A DNA stretch of 64,000 bases, from positions 45,816-109,815 of the forward strand of contig JAANDG010000497.1 in the NCBI GenBank assembly GCA_036852015.1, in the 5' to 3' direction. The translations under genes were made by a program, and so were the position numbers. Origin of the DNA: Pelodera strongyloides (lineage: Eukaryota > Nematoda > Chromadorea > Rhabditida > Rhabditidae). Under the pieces are notes generated by a model, which was not told where the DNA came from, did no database searches, and saw only the letters and a list, made by a program, of their open reading frames with translations. Below, in pieces: positions 61,601-64,000 of the stretch; position 1 is the stretch's first letter, and every line of letters begins with the position of its first letter.

Positions 61601-63422
61601 GATTTGAGCGTTATCAGAGTAGATCATTTTGACGGGGTGATGCGACCGCTCTCTGGCAGGTTAGAGGGGTCTCTTGTCGCAAAATCAAGGAAATTGCCGA
61701 ATGATATTAATTTAGTTACTTTTACTTATATCATCGGGGAACGTGCACAGCGCAAAAGCGGACGAACACGATTTTTCTTGCTCCGTTATATAATAATAGA
61801 TCTTAGGAGAACGTGCTCTACATTCATTTAAAACCTTAGGTTTTTGCAAAGCTTCTGCAAGTTTATTACATAAAAGTTTAAGCTTACGTTCAGAGCATTC
61901 CCCCGTTGCTGCAATCCAGATTCCATTTGTGTCCACTATTTGACGATACCATACTCGCATTTGCCAGGACTCCTCGTACAAAGGGACCCGGCGATGTGAG
62001 ACTTTTCTAATTCAAAAACTCATGAATTTTGCATGCGTCTTTCTGTACATGAAAAAGAATGCGCCATTATTCGATCAAAACGGTAAACAGAGCCTGTGCC
62101 CAACATATACTTCTTAGGTTTCTCTACCGAATTTTATTAAGTTTTCTTTATGTTTTCTTCATTTCTTATTGTTGGCAGCTCAAATTTGCTTATTGCAAGT
62201 AAATATTTCAGTTCACTGGAAGCGGTGTTTACACGGCGAAGGTTTCTTTCAACGCTGCCACACATATCGTGTACGAAAATTGGGGAAAAGGAATCATATT
62301 CGTCAATGGGGTCAATATCGGAAGATACTGGAATAAGGGACCACAGGTACAGGTTATTATAAAGGCAAAATAATTAAAATAAAAAGGCAATTCATATAAC
62401 ATTTGCTTACGTACGCTCTCCGTTTTTCTCTTTCCCAATACATGTTCTTTGTCTTTTCAGTTGTCACTTTTCGTCGACGGAGAATCGGCGGCTTTAGATA
62501 TCGTCGTAGTGGAACTCCTCGACTACCACAGAGGTGAGCAAATCCACAATAATTGTGGATGTATAACACTCTACAAGTTACACGCATACTAATGAGCAAA
62601 TACCCGAAAGTGCGCATAAATTTCAGTGCTACTGTTATGTTACTGTATTTTGAAGAATTGGGCGATAATTTATTCAAAGTTTGTTTGTGAAAAGTCTGGC
62701 ACTGTATGTGTGGTTGTGCTTACGTCTTCCGACCCGAAGTCCAGTAAAGAAAGACAGTTTATATAAATAGTTTATTGCTACGGTTCGAGGCAATACAAGC
62801 ACACAAAGAGGAAAGCAGCGCAAAGGTAAGTTTATGACCCGGGCGTCGGTTTCACATATTGCCTCTCAAAAATCACCGATATCTTTCAGAGCTCGGTATA
62901 GTTCTAGAATATGAATGATAGCGTGGGAGAGCGAGCGTCTAGGGCGACGGAATAATACGGGCACGCAGCCCCAAGTCTTAACGACTACAAAGAGTACGAA
63001 TACAAAGAATATGCACAATTTAGGCCAAGTATAATAATTAATCTATTACGGTTACGGCATTGGTAATAAGAGTAAGCGGGAATATATACCTTAAATCTAC
63101 GGTAATTATGTTAATGCATAGAAAAGAGTGGTCGTGCAGTCACGACAGTTTGTATGTGTGTTTGATAGAGTCGTTACCAAAGTGGAGCATTATAGTGGAG
63201 TTATTACCGTACCATAACGATCAAGCTACTTTGAATTTAAATAGTGGGCTGCAAATTCATCAGATACTGTTTATTTTTGTATGCTGTCCCAGAATCTCTG
63301 ATTACTTTATTTTCGTCAATCGTCTATGTATTCTAATTTATTGTATTTTAGGGTGCGATGGTGACTCGTGTTATATGGAGAGTTCGAACACGGCGAGGTG
63401 GACAAAACCGCTGCGAGACTAA
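56432..63422 (+). CDS. Beta-galactosidase, glycosyl hydrolase family 35, copy 2 (619 aa)
   Basis: Tandem paralogue of the gene at 48611. Eighteen exons: 56432-56484, 56661-56758, 56981-57107, 57201-57299, 57545-57619, 57762-57849, 57938-58049, 58273-58404, 58482-58581, 58777-58870, 58994-59154, 59543-59675, 59911-60012, 60181-60285, 61894-61995, 62212-62346, 62461-62533, 63352-63422; 1,860 nt, frame closed. Signal peptide [18 protein letters not shown]. Catalytic motifs intact: [11 protein letters not shown] and [13 protein letters not shown], with [21 protein letters not shown] and [11 protein letters not shown]. Exons 12-13 keep the presumably ancestral structure (HPYGFVIG then [11 protein letters not shown]). 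Intron 14 (1.6 kb) holds a retroelement; introns 4 and 11 hold a MITE and a SINE-like sequence. AATAAA at 63444. Size and motifs fit lysosomal or secreted animal beta-galactosidases. Confidence 0.87.
57324..57453. mobile_element. Foldback MITE with CAGAGGCC ends, copy 2
   Basis: 130 bp, ends CAGAGGCCATATTCACCACTC and the matching reverse complement, with a second inverted pair (GGGAATTCCCC / GGGGAATATTTTCCC). It starts 24 bases after the exon 4 donor of GH35 copy 2 and is absent from copy 1. It shares the terminal CAGAGGCC with 48423-48587. Confidence 0.83.
58640..58685. repeat. (GA)n microsatellite
   Basis: GA-rich tract in GH35 copy 2 intron 9. A similar tract (about 50995-51075) lies in the same intron of copy 1, so it predates the duplication. 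Confidence 0.9.
58934..58972. repeat. (GA)n microsatellite
   Basis: GA run in intron 10 of GH35 copy 2, matched by the run at about 51290-51320 in copy 1. Confidence 0.9.
59226..59330 (-). repeat. tRNA-derived SINE-like sequence
   Basis: Minus strand: A-box-like TGGTGCACCG (59317-59326) and B box GGTTCGATTCC (59269-59279, GGGTTCGATTCCTGC context). Stem pairing for a real tRNA is not evident. It lies in intron 11 of GH35 copy 2. Confidence 0.55.
60640..61890 (-). mobile_element. Non-LTR retroelement carrying only ORF1 (239 aa)
   Basis: Minus-strand ATG frame 60908-61627 ([10 protein letters not shown] ... [10 protein letters not shown]). It has a segment typical of ORF1 RNA-binding proteins ([20 protein letters not shown], then [19 protein letters not shown]) followed by a disordered acidic/proline tail. 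It is followed by a 3' end with AATAATAAGTTTATT in plus orientation, like the (AAT)-type end at 38692. No reverse transcriptase follows, so it is a non-autonomous or internally deleted element, inserted in intron 14 of GH35 copy 2. The boundaries are approximate. Confidence 0.6.
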
Positions 63423-64000
63423 AGAAAATGATTAAAGTTTTGTAATAAATGACTGTTTCGTATTTAGTAAAAGCATACACATCGAGATCCGTGCGACAAG
63501 GCAGATTCTCGTTACCTCACGGCGATTATCCTCCCGTTTTTTCTCTATTTTTATCCCTTGGAATCTGTTTCCGAGGAGGTTTAGTTAGCCTCATTTTCTG
63601 GGATATAAACAATACTGGAGCCGGTGACTTTAATGTAACCAAATTTCGAGCCACCTATACTTCTCGTAGCTTTTTATTTAAATATATTATTACCGTATCA
63701 GTGTTCTCATTCTAATTCTTCAAGATGAATATGTGATGGTTGCGTATTGAAAGTCAGAAGTCTGTATTACTTGATGTCTAGAATCAAATTCGAGAAATCC
63801 ATGCACATTATTCCTTGGGGTCCGATTTTAATAACAAATTTAGAGAGGATTACAGACTTACCACTCCTGTGTTATTTTTATGCAATTTGCTACTGCAATT
63901 TTTTTTAAAGGAACGCAGTCACGACAAATTCGTAATTTTTATTTGATTTTCATTTAAAATAGGAAGGTGTGAAAGAAAATATGGTACCACTATGAAGTTA
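63423..64000. other. 3' flank of GH35 copy 2, repeated from copy 1
   Basis: 63428-63680 is close to 55165-55400 (AATAAATGACnGTTTCGTAT, ACATCnAGATCCGTGCGA, TCCGAGGAGGT). The apparent open frame is therefore a duplicated 3' flank. The last 300 bases show nothing recognisable. Confidence 0.7.

Overview
This looks like a nematode nuclear genome segment. The coding exons are split by many short introns with the nematode-type acceptor (T)TTTCAG, coding starts sit just behind trans-splice-like acceptors (ttttcagcATG), and the minus-strand gene is an UNC-89/obscurin-type giant muscle gene. DNA is AT-rich and full of small DNA transposons. No prokaryotic features, rRNA or CRISPR were seen. All gene models were built by hand from reading-frame continuity, splice sites and comparison between repeated copies; phases close exactly for the models given.

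Region 1 (about 0.6-19.9 kb, minus strand): 3' part of one large gene. From 5' to 3' it encodes Pro/Gln-rich disordered exons with a repeated DQYGR motif, acidic/Glu-rich low-complexity exons, a conserved linker, an Ig domain, a fibronectin-III domain and the N-lobe of a degenerate protein kinase domain that runs off the window. A 1.6-kb Ser-rich exon at 7.4-9.1 kb looks like an alternative, probably trans-spliced, first exon of a shorter isoform. About 19.9-24.0 kb shows no gene I can support.

Region 2 (24.0-45.7 kb, plus strand): a tandem family of ten-exon genes (copies A, B and a broken copy C) for a protein I do not recognise. It has a Ser-rich cytoplasmic tail, one membrane segment and an ectodomain with six conserved cysteines (type II topology). 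Copy B (440 aa) carries a 3.4-kb inverted-repeat transposon in one intron. Copy C lacks its first three exons, has frameshifts and lost splice sites, and is preceded by an orphan promoter plus signal-peptide exon of the beta-galactosidase family.

Region 3 (48.6-63.4 kb, plus strand): two tandem 18-exon glycosyl hydrolase family 35 (beta-galactosidase) genes, 656 and 619 aa as modelled. Both keep signal peptide and both catalytic glutamates, and both are heavily invaded by foldback elements, a SINE-like sequence and non-LTR retroelement pieces in their introns.

Mobile DNA: at least fourteen inverted-repeat elements are visible. Many end exactly in TTAA, including a four-copy family with AGCGAAATACCGGCC ends and a group with TTAAAGGGnGAGGTnCACC-like ends. 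There are also two CR1/jockey-like reverse transcriptase remnants, one ORF1-only retroelement and two tRNA-derived SINE-like sequences. High similarity confined to some exon-intron blocks between paralogues suggests recent gene conversion.
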